A stretch of DNA of 64,000 nt from Proteles cristata cristata (lineage: Eukaryota; Chordata; Mammalia; Carnivora; Hyaenidae), in assembly GCA_017311185.1 (NCBI GenBank), contig JAESUZ010001514.1, forward strand, positions 62,001-126,000. The letters run 5' to 3'. A model generated the notes under the pieces. The model was given only the letters and a program-made list of their open reading frames with translations. It had not been told where the DNA came from and made no database searches. Positions 1-10,876 of the stretch are shown here, one piece after another. Both the position numbers and the translations under genes were made by a program. How positions within the stretch are numbered: position 1 is the stretch's first letter; the number at the start of each line of letters is the position of its first letter.

Positions 1-172
1 GGCATAAGGATGGAGCCCTCATGAATGGGATTAGTGTCCTCATAAAAGAGGTCCCTTGTCCCTTCTACCATATGAGGACACAGCCTCCAGAATGTGAGAA
101 ATAAAATGGTTGTTGTTTAAGCCCCTCCCCAGTGTTATGGTACTTTGTTATAGCAGCCCAAAGGACTAAGCA
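1..172 (+). mobile_element. MaLR LTR (MST type), 3' part cut by window edge
   Basis: Matches the second half of an MST-class ERVL-MaLR LTR: 'catgaatgggattagtg', a 'cttctaccatatgaggac' segment, 'gtgagaaataaaatggt', and the end 'tagcagcccaaaggactaag'. The start lies outside the window. This is a non-coding fossil of a nonautonomous LTR element. MST is better supported than MLT1 because the 'atgaatgggattagtg' block is characteristic. Confidence 0.8.
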
Positions 173-378
173 ACCCAAAAGGACTAAGCCAGTGCTTAAC
201 ACCCTTCTAGGTGAAGGGGTCATGTTTCTATGGCACAGGGCCAACCATTTATTCAATAAACATAGGACATTACTGAAGTCTAGGTTCTGGTATTGTTGCA
301 AACAGGGTACAGGCTTCCCAGAGAATTTGTTGTCTTGCTTTATAGAGATGAGATTACACATTTAAAAGTTTAACTTTA

Positions 379-573
379 GGGTCCCTGGGTGGCTCAGTTC
401 ACTGAGCATCTGACTCTAGATTTCAGTGCAGGTTGTGGGATCAAGCTTCACATTGGGCTCTGCACTGAATATGGAGACTGCTTAAGGTTCTCTCTCTCTC
501 TCCCTCTGCCCTCCCCCCCCCCCACTGCTTGTACTGTCTCTCTCTAAAACAACAACAAAAAAAAACCCTTTTA
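379..573 (+). mobile_element. Carnivore tRNA-Lys SINE (older copy)
   Basis: It has a tRNA-like head ('ccctgggtggctcagtt'), a degenerate B-box region ('tgggatcaagcttcac'), a CT-rich block with a run of about ten C, and an A-rich tail. The flanks share 'tttaactt(t/c)a' at 369-378 and 580-589, a plausible TSD. Its module 'ctctgcactgaatatgg' differs from the usual felid 'gtgctgacagctc', which suggests an older or different subfamily. Confidence 0.85.
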
Positions 574-894
574 AATAAATTTAACTTCATAAAATGAAAA
601 ATTAAGAGGAAGCTTAAGATTAGAAGTCAAGTGACTGATAGAGAATTGAAGGAAAAAATAGAACAGATCAGAGCAGTTGGAGATGGTGTCTTAGGAGTGA
701 CTTAATCCACCAAACGCTCATTTACCAGATTCCATGAATTATACTTCCCAAGGACTCAAAGGTATAAAGAACTTAAATCAGGGACTGTTTCTATCTTGAT
801 GCTTAGTTTCATCGGGTGAATAGTTGAACACAGCACGAATGTAGAGACTGAGGAGAGTCATAATAACAGACACAATAAATGAGACCCTTTCAGT

Positions 895-1030
895 CACAGA
901 ACTTTAGATCTGGAAGAATCCTCAGAATATCCTAACCCAACTCCTCTTACAGATAAGAAAACAGAGTTTGTCACTTGTCCAACTTACACTGTTAGGTTTG
1001 AGACTAAGCTGGGATTCGGACTCTGTTATA
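895..1030 (-). mobile_element. MIR-family SINE fragment
   Basis: It reads as antisense MIR/MIR3: 'ctttagatctggaag', then 'cttacagataagaaaacag', then 'aagctgggattcggactc'. The copy is diverged, and the subfamily cannot be fixed by eye. Confidence 0.6.
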
Positions 1031-2644
1031 GACCCTGAAGGATGGGCAAATTCCAGTAGAGGGAACAGTAAGGGCTCAGGAGGGTTGATGTGCAGTTAGT
1101 AGATACCAATCCATTACACTAGCACCTAGCCTTCCCCTATTGTCTGTTCTGATTGATGGGTGCCCCTGCTAACTCATTAACTATTCTGAATGTCACCCCT
1201 GGGCAAAGGCACATCTCATTTCCTGCTCAGCTTTATCAATGTAACAGAAGAAGTAGAGTTTTTAATAATGAAGTACTAGGAAGCAATTAATCTCTTAGCA
1301 CTGCAGTAACGCTTGACATAGCTCAGCTTTCTCTAAAGATACCACAAATGGAGAATGTATGTACAAAAGAGCTCTATACATTAAAAGGGTAAAGGACAGG
1401 GTTAGAGAATGAGCTATATCCACCACCACGATTCCATTTATAAAGTTCAAGAGCTTTACGTTAGGTGAAGTGTACACAGCTGGTAAAATTAAAAAGGACA
1501 AAGCAGGTTTGTTTTTGATTTTGGTTTTGTTGTTTTTGCTTTTATGGTAATAAGTCTTTACTCAGGAAGAGGGGAGGAGGTTGGGAAGGTGTAGAGACTC
1601 ACAGGGGCCTTCTAGGGCACGCCAATTTTCTATTTCTTCAATACTGGTAGCTCCACGAGTGTTCATTTAATAAGTAGTCACTACAGTACACATCTGTTGT
1701 ATGCACTTTTCCATGTTATATTTGACCACCCCAAAAAAATGAAAGCTAAAGCAGACTGAAGATTGGTTTCTTTCTTTGGAGGCTGGGAAAGTAATGTGGA
1801 CAGATCATCAGGTTCAATGAGCAGCTGCTTGAAGACCGAACAAAGGAGCCTGGGAACAAAGATGCTCAAATGATGTCACAATTAAAATGTGAAGATTAGC
1901 TATCAACATGCCTGTGTGGAGAATAGCCCTTGGCAACCTCTCCCTCCCACACAGAGTGGTGGCTGTCACAGCATTCTTGCTTAACAGCATTGCATTTCTA
2001 ACACTCCTGGGAGGTATGGCCAATGGGACTTCTAGGAAAAACACACAATAAGGATTTTGATATAAATGAGCTGAGAAAGTTAAAAAAAAAAAGAAAAGAA
2101 AAGAATGAATCATTGATTTTTGAATCATCGATTTTTTTTTTTGCCGTTGTCTCATTTTCAAGTGTACTATCCAATGACATTAAATATATTCGCGATGTTA
2201 TGCAGCCATCACCACTACCCATTTGCAGAAGACTCATCAATTTTTAAACAGTAAAATGTGGGCACAGGATCTCAAATTTGCTATCCTTTTTGGGCAGATC
2301 AAAGAAGGAGGGAAGTTTCAGTGGTCTGTGTGTGTCAGGAGGGAACAGTGGGGTGGGAGTACCTAAGAGGACAGCCATAGCAAGTGTCCCCTCTGCACCC
2401 TGGTTTGCACACTGACTGGCCAGGCAAGAACACCACGTGATCACCTCGCACAGCCTTTCCGCAGCTCCGCTGTTGGGCACTGGGCCACTGGACTTGAAGC
2501 ACTGGTCCTAAAGAGAGGCTGCCCGCAGCAGGACCATGTGAAGGAACTGCTGTGCCTGGTGGTGGTTTAAGCCTTCCCAGACCTGCAATTCTTTGCGTTT
2601 TGGTTTCATTCTACAAAACTACTCTCTTGCTGCACGATCTGCAA
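1031..2644. other. No recognisable gene; unassigned sequence
   Basis: Short open frames here (68-115 codons) overlap on both strands and show no known domain. The stretch holds a T/G-rich tract near 1509-1545, an A-rich tract at 2081-2106 and a T run at 2132-2142. Nothing else was recognised. Confidence 0.5.
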
Positions 2645-2775
2645 ACTTAGTATAATTTTGGAGCTGGAAGGAACCCTAGAGATGGCTTATACAAACCCTC
2701 TCACTGTCCAGTTGCAGGAATCAAGAAACCCATGTGAGGTTGTGCCATGTAGGGAGCCAGGTGCTGTAAAATCCC
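2645..2775 (-). mobile_element. MIR-family SINE fragment
   Basis: 'ttggagctggaaggaaccc' followed by 'tagagatggcttatacaaac' fits the antisense MIR3-like pattern of a 'ctggaaggaaccttagagatc' motif. The rest is too diverged to place firmly. Confidence 0.45.
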
Positions 2776-3775
2776 ACAGCCGCTGCACTCATTTTAAAAT
2801 TAAAGTGACTAAATTCTTAACACAGTTTTCTTGTGCTTTATTTTGAATAGCTAGACCCTCCCAGGAGTAATAAAAGCACAGAAATCTCTAATTTGATGTG
2901 GGGAGGTTTTTCCCTTTAATTTTACCACATGTGGACCCTGAAATTATAATAATAAGGAAAAGGACGGAACATAGTAACTCACAATATAACACAATCTAAC
3001 CCAGATGTTGACTGCAGACTGATTCACAAGCCCAGTCTGAGAGCTTGTTCCAGAGGTGGGGAGATGCTGGGACCCTAGAATATCAGTCATAGCCCTCAGG
3101 TAAAATGTCCCTACATAACTTGTAACCAAGGCCATTGCTAATACTCAGAAATTATTTATTTATGCCCTTTGTCCATTCTCGGCTTCTTCCCTTCTCTTCC
3201 TTTCCTTCCATGGCCCCTGTTCCCACATTTCTATTATTTCCTTCTCTCTAGTTCCCAGGAGTATCTTGCTAGCCCTTGGGTTTTCAGGACTTCCCATTAG
3301 AACATCTTGGCTAGGATTGTGTTTCTAAAAAAGCCTCTGACTCATAGGACTGTTTTCCTGATTTTCTCTCCATTACCAAAATCCCTTAATATCTTTCTCA
3401 ATTCCAAAGTGTCCTATATTGATTTCCCAAAATAAGCCTATAATCTAATCATGGTTTATGAAAGAAGGACCGGATTGGGACTTTAGAGAGCCCGAGACAC
3501 TTTTACTTTTGTGGGCCCCTTCCTCCATCAAAAATATAAAAGATTATATCGTACAACTGCACTGGAAGAAAAAATAAATACAATCTAGCCTGGATTCATT
3601 ATTATTTTTTCCCCAAGAACTTTAAGAAAAATAAGAATGAAACATTTGCATGGGGTCCTGCATATATTGTAGGCTGTGGGCATTGTACCTATGGTGCCTT
3701 AGGCATAACCAGCCCTGCCTTTGGGCAGCCGGTGCTGCCCAAAGATTGCCTGGGTTACATCAGTATATCAGATTG
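2776..3775. other. No gene; one short hairpin
   Basis: Mostly unassigned AT-moderate sequence with a pyrimidine-rich part at 3176-3260. 3460-3720 may be a very old repeat of unknown family. The only clear structure is the hairpin listed separately. Confidence 0.4.
3719..3744. repeat. Perfect 11-bp inverted repeat (hairpin)
   Basis: The arms 'ctttgggcagc' and 'gctgcccaaag' are exact reverse complements separated by a 4-base loop (cggt). There is no T-run after it, so it is not a bacterial-type terminator. A function cannot be inferred from one short hairpin. Confidence 0.7.
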
Positions 3776-4290
3776 TGTTGGGTTATCACTTAGGATGCTT
3801 TTGGTTGCAAATAACGGGATAAAACTCAAATGGGAGCTTAAACAATAAGGGGAATTTGTAGGCTAACAGAGCTGGTAAATTCAGAGTTTGATGTGGCTTG
3901 GAGTCAGGTCCCTTCCCCTGTGAAACTTTCATTGTTCAGATAAAGGCAGAGACCATGTCATAGATCTTGTTTTTTGCCTGTCCATTGGCCATTGCCCTCC
4001 ATGATGGAGGGAGCTGAAAGTGCCAGACGAGCTTTCTCAGCCTCTCTGGAGGCTATGGTTTAGGCACATGACCAAATTCTAGCCATTGCAACTTCAGTGA
4101 ACGTACGCTCCCAGGTTTCCTCCCAACTTCGATCGCAAGAAGTTCCCACTCCTTCTGCCCTACTTTGGGGTATGCATAGGCTTCTGCAGCTGTCTTGATT
4201 CCATGAGAGGACACATGGACCACACTTTGAAGGTGGCAGAGCAGAAAGATCCCATTTCAGGTTCTTGATGACATTCCCCAACTACATAAC
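3776..4290. other. Possible decayed interspersed repeat, family unassigned
   Basis: 'tggttgcaaataacgggata' with 'actcaaatgggagcttaaac' resembles a common old mammalian repeat that contains a 'ttgcaagtaacagaaaac' pattern. I could not assign a family by eye. Confidence 0.4.
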
Positions 4291-5463
4291 CAGCCCTGAC
4301 ACTACCTACCTCAGAACATCTTTACTAAGTGAGATTATAAACTCTAATTGATGCAACTTTTAGTTGGGTAGTTTATTGCTTGCAGCTTCCTACAGATAAT
4401 GAGAAAACAAGTAAACCCCAATTTTTCAGATCTTGACAAATGCCATTGGGACAATAAAAGTGATGGAGGACTACTTCAAATTGACAATGCTAGACGGACT
4501 CTCTAAAGTGAGAGTTGAGCCTCATGGAGCCAGCTGTATGAAGGTCTGGGAGGCCGGATGCTTTAGTCAGAGAAAGCAGTAGCTCTAAAAGTCCTAAGTG
4601 ACAATTATTAGAGTGAATCTGAAGAACAGAAAGAAGTCCCTTGGCTGGAGTACAGTAAGAAACGGGAGGGAGTACAATGTGAAGCCAGAGAAGTTACAGG
4701 TCATTTTGCTTTTTTGTGAATGCCTTGCCACAATGGTGTAATTTTGGTTCTGGGAAGTTGGGTGGAGGGGATATTTGAAACATATCAAATGGCGAAATCT
4801 TATTTTGTAAGCAGCTGCTTAACGCACATATTAAATGTGGTGGTGATGCCTATCTCCTTAATAAGTACCATCCTTCAGCTCCTAAGCTCCTCCTTTTCAG
4901 AGAACCATACTCCTCTCCCATGTGGTTACCACAGAGGCAGTTCGAAATTATAAAAGGACTCCTCTCCCTGACTATAGTTTACCAGACAGGGATGAGTACC
5001 TGGGGATTTTGGAATTAGGGGCAAGAGATCAAGTTAGTGCCTTGCAAGTGGTTAAGAATGTAAAACTTGAAAGATGTAGTCATATCTTGATCATATGGGA
5101 AAAATATGGTTTTCCATCCTGAGAGGAGGGATAAGGGAAAGACAAGCCTGATGGAATTTAAGTCCCAGGTTCTTATAGGTTCCTAAAGCCCAGCCCTATC
5201 TTTCCCTTTCTCAGTTTGGTGATTCCATTTCTATTCCATGGTTTATTTCAGGAAGATTTTTAGGAAGAAGGGGAGATGTCAATAATTGGAATCAGGAGTG
5301 AGAGGTCAAAATAACAATCTTAAAATATAGGATTAGCTGACTAAAGCTGAAGTGGGGACCAGTAATGATCCAGGGATCCAGAGCTGAATGCCAATGTTTC
5401 TGGTTATAGAGTAGAAAAGCAGTTGATTGATTATCTATTGTCTCTTGAGGACCATGAGACTAT
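4291..5463. other. No recognisable feature
   Basis: There are several overlapping short frames (64-77 codons) with no domain, signal sequence or splice pattern worth calling. No repeat was recognised. Confidence 0.4.
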
Positions 5464-5477
5464 AAAGATTTCAGTAG

Positions 5478-5589
5478 TGGGGTGCCTGGCTGGCTCAGTC
5501 GATGGAGCATGAAACTCTTGATATTGGGGTTGTGAGTTTAAGCCCCATGTTAGGTATAGAAATTACTTAAAAATAAACTTTTCAAAAAA
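5478..5589 (+). mobile_element. Short-form tRNA-derived carnivore SINE with perfect TSD
   Basis: A tRNA-like head ('ctggctggctcagtcgatgg', 'gtgagtttaagcccc') goes straight into 'gaaattacttaaaaataaac' without the CT-rich body of the long form. It is flanked by a perfect 14-bp TSD, 'aaagatttcagtag', at 5464-5477 and 5590-5603, which fixes both ends. Confidence 0.92.
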
Positions 5590-5940
5590 AAAGATTTCAG
5601 TAGAGCTGTTTCCACTATTTATTTTGTTCTCTCTTTAAGAAAACTAATTTCCAGTTAAAGCTGGCTTGCTTCCAGGTATATAGAGCCCAACAGAGTCTGC
5701 TTTAAGAAAACACTTTTTTGCTCATAAGCAGTGATCTGTGACCACTAGTGTTTTGATAATTGTCTTGCTAAATTGCACCAGCCAAATTCTTAACAGCACT
5801 CTAAAATCAGGGCATTAATTTGGAAATTTGGGATAACCTGAAATCTTATCACTATCCTTCCCTTGATCTACCCTATCCTTAAGTTTTGCAAATTTAGTAC
5901 CACTGCCTGGCACATTCTCTTCTACTAGGAAGAAAAGTTC

Positions 5941-6050
5941 CCGGGGGGAGGAGGGGTGGGCATGGAGGAGGACACTTGTGGGGATGAGCACTGGGTGTTA
6001 TGTGGAAACTAATTTGACAATAAACTATTTGTAAAAAAAAAAAAAAAAAA
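5941..6050 (+). mobile_element. L1 3' end with poly-A
   Basis: The terminal L1 signature 'gaggacacttgtggggatga', 'gcactgggtgttatgtgg', 'tttgacaataaactatttg' is followed by an uninterrupted run of about 18 A. Only the last ~100 bp of the element are present, a severe 5' truncation. Confidence 0.85.
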
Positions 6051-6089
6051 ATTCCTTTGCTTCTACTAACATTATCATAATTCCAGTTA

Positions 6090-6309
6090 TCCCCCGCCTC
6101 TCAGTTTTGAGCTCACATCCTGAAACTTCCCTGTGAATTCAGATCTGGATTAGGTATTCCTGCTACATATTCATGTAACACTGTGTTTCTCCTATCACAT
6201 AGCACATAGCATTTTGCTGCTTTTTGGTCTTTCTGTACCATTAAACTCTTAAGTTGAGAGCTGGGCATATAGCAGGTATTTAATAAAGAGTCTTGTATGA
6301 ATGAATGAA
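6090..6309 (+). mobile_element. L2 3' end
   Basis: The terminal part 'gcaggtatttaataaagagt' and 'tgtatgaatgaatgaa' matches the L2 3' end with its short terminal repeats. The upstream part is diverged but collinear ('tttctcctatcacatagcac'). Confidence 0.65.
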
Positions 6310-6639
6310 AAGTTATAATGAATACTGAGATAATATATGTGCATTATCTGGCACATGAGCAATCAATACATTTTTTTCTTGTTAGTTTTTTTTTATGATT
6401 CATAAAAAAAACTTAGAACCTGAGGACAGCATGGCGTAGGGATCCTGCTAAAATGTAACAATTTGGCCAACTGTTATAGCAGATGCCTAATCCATTAGAA
6501 CAGAAGAGCCTGGCCTTCTATCAGGGAGAGATGCTTGATCTTGCCCCCACAACAGAGCATAAATTCACTTATTAATACACTAAACATACGGTGTCTTTAT
6601 CTATGAAGAATTAAACTTAAATTGAATATTTCAAGATAG

Positions 6640-7050
6640 AAAATTACTTAACCAGGGATATTCTTAACTATAATCCAAGTAGTTACATTGGATTATATAG
6701 TTACACTACTTATACTGATTTAAACTATTGGATATAAATAGTTACACTATTTATACTGATAAGATCTTACTTATAAATAATCAATAATCCCTTTATATAT
6801 AAGCAATAGTCATTAAAACCAACATTTCCAAACATATAAACCACAATAAAATCTAAGAATAAGTTTAAGATATATTAAGCATAATTTAAAACTATGGAAC
6901 TTAACTGAGGATCATAAAAATACTTGAATAAATGGAAAAACAGCATATGCTTTTAAAGATTCTTCAGTAGTATAAGATGCTAATTCTCCTCAAATTGTTT
7001 TATAAACAGTGACATTTCAAATAAAGTACTAAAGGCTTTTTTTGGTAAAA
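6640..7050 (+). mobile_element. Old L1 (L1M) fragment, ORF2 region
   Basis: 'taagaataagtttaagatat' and 'atggaaaaacagcatatgc' followed by 'gatgctaattctcctcaaat' follow the order of the L1 ORF2 segment downstream of the reverse transcriptase core. No open frame remains. Confidence 0.5.
6687..6760. repeat. 40-bp imperfect tandem duplication (about 1.9 copies)
   Basis: Unit 1 (6687-6726) and unit 2 (6727-6760) both start 'attggat' and carry 'atagttacacta(c/t)ttatactgat'. The period is 40 bp. The setting is very AT-rich. Confidence 0.75.
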
Positions 7051-7208
7051 TTTTGTTGAATAATAACATATATACAAAAAGTACATGTAACTGTACACCT
7101 CAACAAACATTTAATTATTTTTAAATGGGTATAAGTTCAAAGTTTATCTGAAGTAAAGATGGAGCAAAATATCACATAAAATTTCAATTTAAAAAATTTT
7201 TAAATTTT

Positions 7209-7436
7209 GGGGGCACCTGGGTGGCTTAGTTGGTTAAGCGTCCGACTTTCACTTAGGTCATGATCTCGCGGTTCGTGGGTTCGAGCCCCGCGTCGGGCTC
7301 TGTGCTGACTGCCAGCTCAGAGCCTGGAGCCTGTTTCAGTCTGTGACTCCCTCTCTCTCTGACCCACCCCTGCTCACGCTGTCTCTCTCTCTCTCTCTCC
7401 TAGAAATAAATAAAACATTCAAAAAAAATTTTTTTT
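7209..7436 (+). mobile_element. Felid SINE (SINEC_Fc type), young-looking
   Basis: A full-length copy with intact B-box-like 'ggttcgtgggttcgagcccc', conserved CpGs, and the variant module 'gctgactgccagctcagagc' / 'gcctgtttcagtctgtgact', ending 'cctagaaataaataaaaca'. TSD 'aattttgg' lies at 7203-7210 and 7437-7444. It shares diagnostic bases with copies at 20769, 24719, 36126 and 37558. Confidence 0.93.
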
Positions 7437-7570
7437 AATTTTGGATCTGCCACTTTAACATAGAAATTGCAGAAAAGAAAAGAAAGCCAAAACACAAGCT
7501 TATGAGAACATGTATAAGTAAATGTGGTAAATGCATCATTTCAGATTGGTGAATTAATGATAGTACCTTT

Positions 7571-7760
7571 TAAAAAAATGTTTATTTATTTATTTTGAGA
7601 GAGAGAAAGCGCATGAGCAGGGCAGAAGCAGAGGTGTGGGGAGAGTCCCACTGTCAGTGCAAAGCCCAATATGGGGCTCAATCTCAGGAACCATGCGATC
7701 ATGACTGAGCTGAAACCAAGAGTCAGACACTCAACTGACTGAGCCACCCAGGTGCCACCC
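7571..7760 (-). mobile_element. Felid SINE, minus strand
   Basis: The order is reversed: T/A-rich tail, 'gagagagagaaagcgc', 'atgcgatcatgactgagctg', then head 'actgagccacccaggtgcc'. Candidate TSDs 'ttaatgatagtaccttt' (7554-7570) and 'ttaatgatagaatcttt' (7788-7804) match at 15 of 17 bases. They leave 27 extra A/T-rich bases between the head and the right TSD. Confidence 0.9.
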
Positions 7761-7920
7761 CCCCTTTTTAAAAAATTTTTTATTTATTTAATGATAGAAT
7801 CTTTAATGGCACTAGAATGATCATGATATAGTGTCTAACTAAACATTGGATTTAAAAAATAAATATGAATAAAATCAGGAAAGATCTAGGATAATATATA
7901 GCTTAAAATTTAGGATTTGT

Positions 7921-8100
7921 GGGGCTCCTGGTTAGCTCTGTTGGTTGAGTGTTCCACATGGACTCAGGTCATGATCTCATGGTTCCTGAGTTTGTGCTCC
8001 ACATTGGGCTCACTGTTGTCAGTGCAGAGCCCGCTTTCGTTTGGATCGTCTGTCTCCCTTTCTATCTCTGCCCCACATGCTCTATCTCTCTCTCAAAAAT
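7921..8100 (+). mobile_element. Carnivore SINE with an L1 inserted in its tail
   Basis: Head 'ctcctggttagctctgttgg', middle 'aggtcatgatctcatggttc', CT-rich end 'tatctctctctcaaaaataa'. The outer TSD 'ttaggatttgt' is at 7910-7920 and again at 8462-8472, beyond the L1. The SINE was therefore there first and the L1 entered its A-rich tail; a tail remnant follows at 8454-8461. Confidence 0.92.
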
Positions 8101-8111
8101 AAATAAGCATT

Positions 8112-8442
8112 TAACATCCAGTGTTCATCCCAACAAGTGCCCTCCTCCATGCCCATCACACCCCTTCCCCTCTCCCCCACCCCTATTAGCCCTCAGTTTG
8201 TTCTCAGCATTCAAGAGTCTCTCATGGTTTGCCTCCCTCCCTCTCCCCAACTATTTTTCCCCTTCTTCTCCTGCATCGTCCTCCATTAACTTCCTCCTAA
8301 TCCACCTATATGTGCAAACATACGGTATTTGTCCTTCTCTGCCTGACTTATTTTGCTCAGCATAACACCCTCTAGTTCCATCCATGTAGCACTGAGTGTT
8401 ATATGTAAACCAACTGGACAATAAGACTATTTAAGGAAAAAA
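8112..8442. mobile_element. 5'-inverted (twin-primed) short L1 insertion
   Basis: From 8112 to about 8387 the sequence is L1 3' region in minus orientation ('gtgccctcctccatgccc', 'attcaagagtctctcatgg'). From about 8388 it is in plus orientation ('gcactgagtgttatatgtaa', 'ggacaataagactat', then poly-A). The two parts meet at nearly the same L1 position, the usual twin-priming outcome. Perfect 11-bp TSD 'aaataagcatt' lies at 8101-8111 and 8443-8453. Confidence 0.88.
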
Positions 8443-8472
8443 AAATAAGCATTAAAAAAACTTAGGATTTGT

Positions 8473-9554
8473 AAGCACTCCATTAAAAACTGAAATCACA
8501 ATAAAAAAGATTAATAGATTTGTCTATATACATTTAATGCTTTTCTGTGGTGAAACCATAAATGACAGGCAAATGACAGATTAAGAAAGAGTGTTTGCTA
8601 TATTCATTAGGAATCTTCATTTGCTATCTTCATTCTGAGGTGGTGTCTTTGATGGGAACGAGGTGTGCTCTATTGATTTCATGTGCAGATCTTGGAGTCA
8701 GACTGCTCGGGTTTGAATATGAAATGGCCCACCTACCAGCTATCTTAGGTTGGGTTCCCCAGAAGTGAAGCCATGGCTGAGAGGAAGGTTTTTATACAAG
8801 TGACTTATCGAAGATGTTCTCTTCAGGGAAATCTGGAGGAATGAGGGAAGCAGGCTAAGACAAGGGGGGGAATCTAGGCAACGACGAGGGGTCAAGTGAA
8901 GCCTCACCTCAGCACAACTTCATGGCAAATGCTGGAGCAAACATGGTACCATGCAATCTTCTGGCCCTAAAGTAAGCAGTCTGGGCCTTTGTATCTCTAC
9001 TGCACCCGTCAGTCATTGTCTGCAAGCCATCTAGGCATCTTCCAGAGAAGGGTGCAACTCTGAGTTGTTAGCCACCGACCACCACGGCGGCTAGGCAAGG
9101 GATGCACTAGTGGACAGGGGATTGGGGGTAGCATGAGTACCATCTTCTAAAATAACTCAGGCATCCTGATTAAGTTTCTTAACTCATTATAAACGAGTTT
9201 ATAATGAAAACATATCCAATGATGCCATAGGGGCTGTGGAAATATGATCAGGAATAGTATATGTCAGGAAATAGTCTAACAAAAACACTCAGACATTAGC
9301 ATTCAGAGAGTTTTACAAGTCTAAATGTTCACTAATTGCAAAATGGGAAAAGTACAAAGTCTGTAATTTTGTCTGCAAAATGCACTTATAATACATAAGT
9401 GAAGAAATAGAATTGTCCAAAACATGAGAATATTTTCTGTTTTACTACAACTATAGAAGTACAAACTTAAAGGGAAGTACTGTTTATTTCTTTTCTTATC
9501 AAAGAGACAAAATCCAAGATAATATTCAGTATTGGCAAGGTGTCTGTGGGCATG
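8473..9554. other. Mostly unassigned; MIR scrap and possible old LTR
   Basis: Apart from the MIR at 8685-8750, the part at 8751-9130 ('ggttccccagaagtgaagcc', 'aagtgacttatcgaagatg') may be a decayed LTR or LINE end, but I cannot name a family. 9130-9554 is AT-rich with no recognised feature. Confidence 0.4.
8685..8750 (+). mobile_element. MIR fragment
   Basis: 'cttggagtcagactgctcgg' followed by 'gtttgaat' and 'cctaccagctatct' matches the sense MIR core region. Only about 65 bp remain. Confidence 0.65.
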
Positions 9555-10020
9555 GAGCAATCTTTTGCATTCTTATTAAGAGTATAAAATGACTGATTGT
9601 GTTCTGGGGGGCATATTGGAAATCTTTCTGAAGCTTTTAAATCCTGTATACCTTCTAAAATGTGCATTCCCATTTCCAAGAATTTATTTGCAGGAAAATT
9701 GGCCAAATAGTAAAAAATACAAAGATATATCATATTATTTGGGTATGGGGAAATTGGCATGAACTAATAAAACAGAAAGGCATAACAGTGACAAAGCAGT
9801 TACTATAATGAATAATGGTATAAAAATATATTTACTGAAAGGAAACTAAGTCCAAACTTAATCAAAAACACAAGTTATAAAATTGTACTTAGAGAAGAAG
9901 ATAAATTTTTAAAAACATTGGGAATTACATACACTAGTGGTGATTATTTTTGTGAGAGGAGTTATTTTTACCTTCTTTTTTATCTTTCTGATCTTTCTAC
10001 AATGAACCAGTCACACAACA
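9555..10020 (+). mobile_element. Old L1 (L1M) 3' region
   Basis: 'cccatttccaagaatttatt' resembles the L1M 'cttctaggaatttatcc' block, and 'gattatttttgtgagaggag' with 'tctttctacaatgaacc' resembles its 3' end. The copy is highly diverged with no open frame. Confidence 0.5.
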
Positions 10021-10316
10021 ATAATTCCTAAGTCTCAGGTTTCCTGGTAGGAACTCAAGCCTGTAGGTACAACACTTATTTGAGGATGGCCATTAGCCAC
10101 GATTTCTAGTTACTTTTGATTTCTTGCTATTTCTGCCAAGCATACATTTATAAGCAAATATAAGAATGTATTTTTCTTATATACATTCTTATATACATTT
10201 CTATAAGAATGAAGACCTATCCGTTTCAAGCAAATGGACTTCTTTAACACATAGACACAAATCACTAGGGACAATGAATACACATCTTTACCTAAAGAAG
10301 AGAAAGGGAATCTTGT

Positions 10317-10338
10317 TTTTTTTAAGTTTATTTATTTT

Positions 10339-10373
<35 letters not shown>

Positions 10374-10524
10374 GCAGAGACAGAGGGAGACAGAGAATAC
10401 CAAGCAGGCTCTGCATTGTCAGCATGGAGTCCGGTGTGGGGCTTGAACCCATGAAACATTAGATCATGACCTGAACCAAAACCAAGAACCAGATGTTTAA
10501 CCCACCAAGCCACTCAGGTGCCCC
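10317..10524 (-). mobile_element. Felid SINE, minus strand, with (GA)n
   Basis: T-rich tail, a GA microsatellite, 'caagcaggctctgc', 'tagatcatgacctgaacc' and head 'ccactcaggtgcccc'. Flanks 'aaagggaatcttgt' (10303-10316) and 'aaagacaatctttt' (10525-10538) match at 11 of 14 bases and are the likely TSD. Confidence 0.92.
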
Positions 10525-10641
10525 AAAGACAATCTTTTGTATAAGTGTGATTGGTGAGAGAACTATCTTAAACTGTTCCTTTGAAACTTGATTTATACTC
10601 ATTCAAAGGATTTCTTCAGTATACTCATTTTATTCTGTCTT

Positions 10642-10858
10642 TAAAAAATATTTTAATTTTAATTTTTGAAAGAGAATGAGAGACAGACAGAACACGAGTG
10701 CGGGAGAGGCAGAGAGAGAGAAACACACAGAATACAAAGCAGGCTCCAGGCTCTGGGCTGTCAGCACAGAGCCCGACATGAGACTTGAACTCACCAGCCG
10801 TGAGATCAGGACCTGAACCAAAGTCGGTTGCTTAATGGACTGAGCCGCCCAGGTGCCC
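10642..10858 (-). mobile_element. Felid SINE, minus strand, perfect 18-bp TSD
   Basis: All reversed parts are present: A/T-rich tail, GA-rich block, 'ctccaggctctgggctgtc', 'agatcaggacctgaacc', 'gagccgcccaggtgcccc'. The TSD 'ctcattttattctgtctt' is identical at 10624-10641 and 10859-10876, which fixes the ends and suggests a fairly recent insertion. Confidence 0.95.
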
Positions 10859-10876
10859 CTCATTTTATTCTGTCTT

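Noticed and set aside
1814..2161. 115-codon minus frame with a basic, hydrophobic part
   Set aside because: It depends on low-complexity A/T runs (KKK and FFFF stretches) and has no recognisable domain.
7209..7300. Possible tRNA genes at SINE heads (A-box and B-box like sequence)
   Set aside because: The boxes belong to the tRNA-Lys-derived head of the SINE and continue into the SINE body. A separate tRNA gene would end after the acceptor stem.
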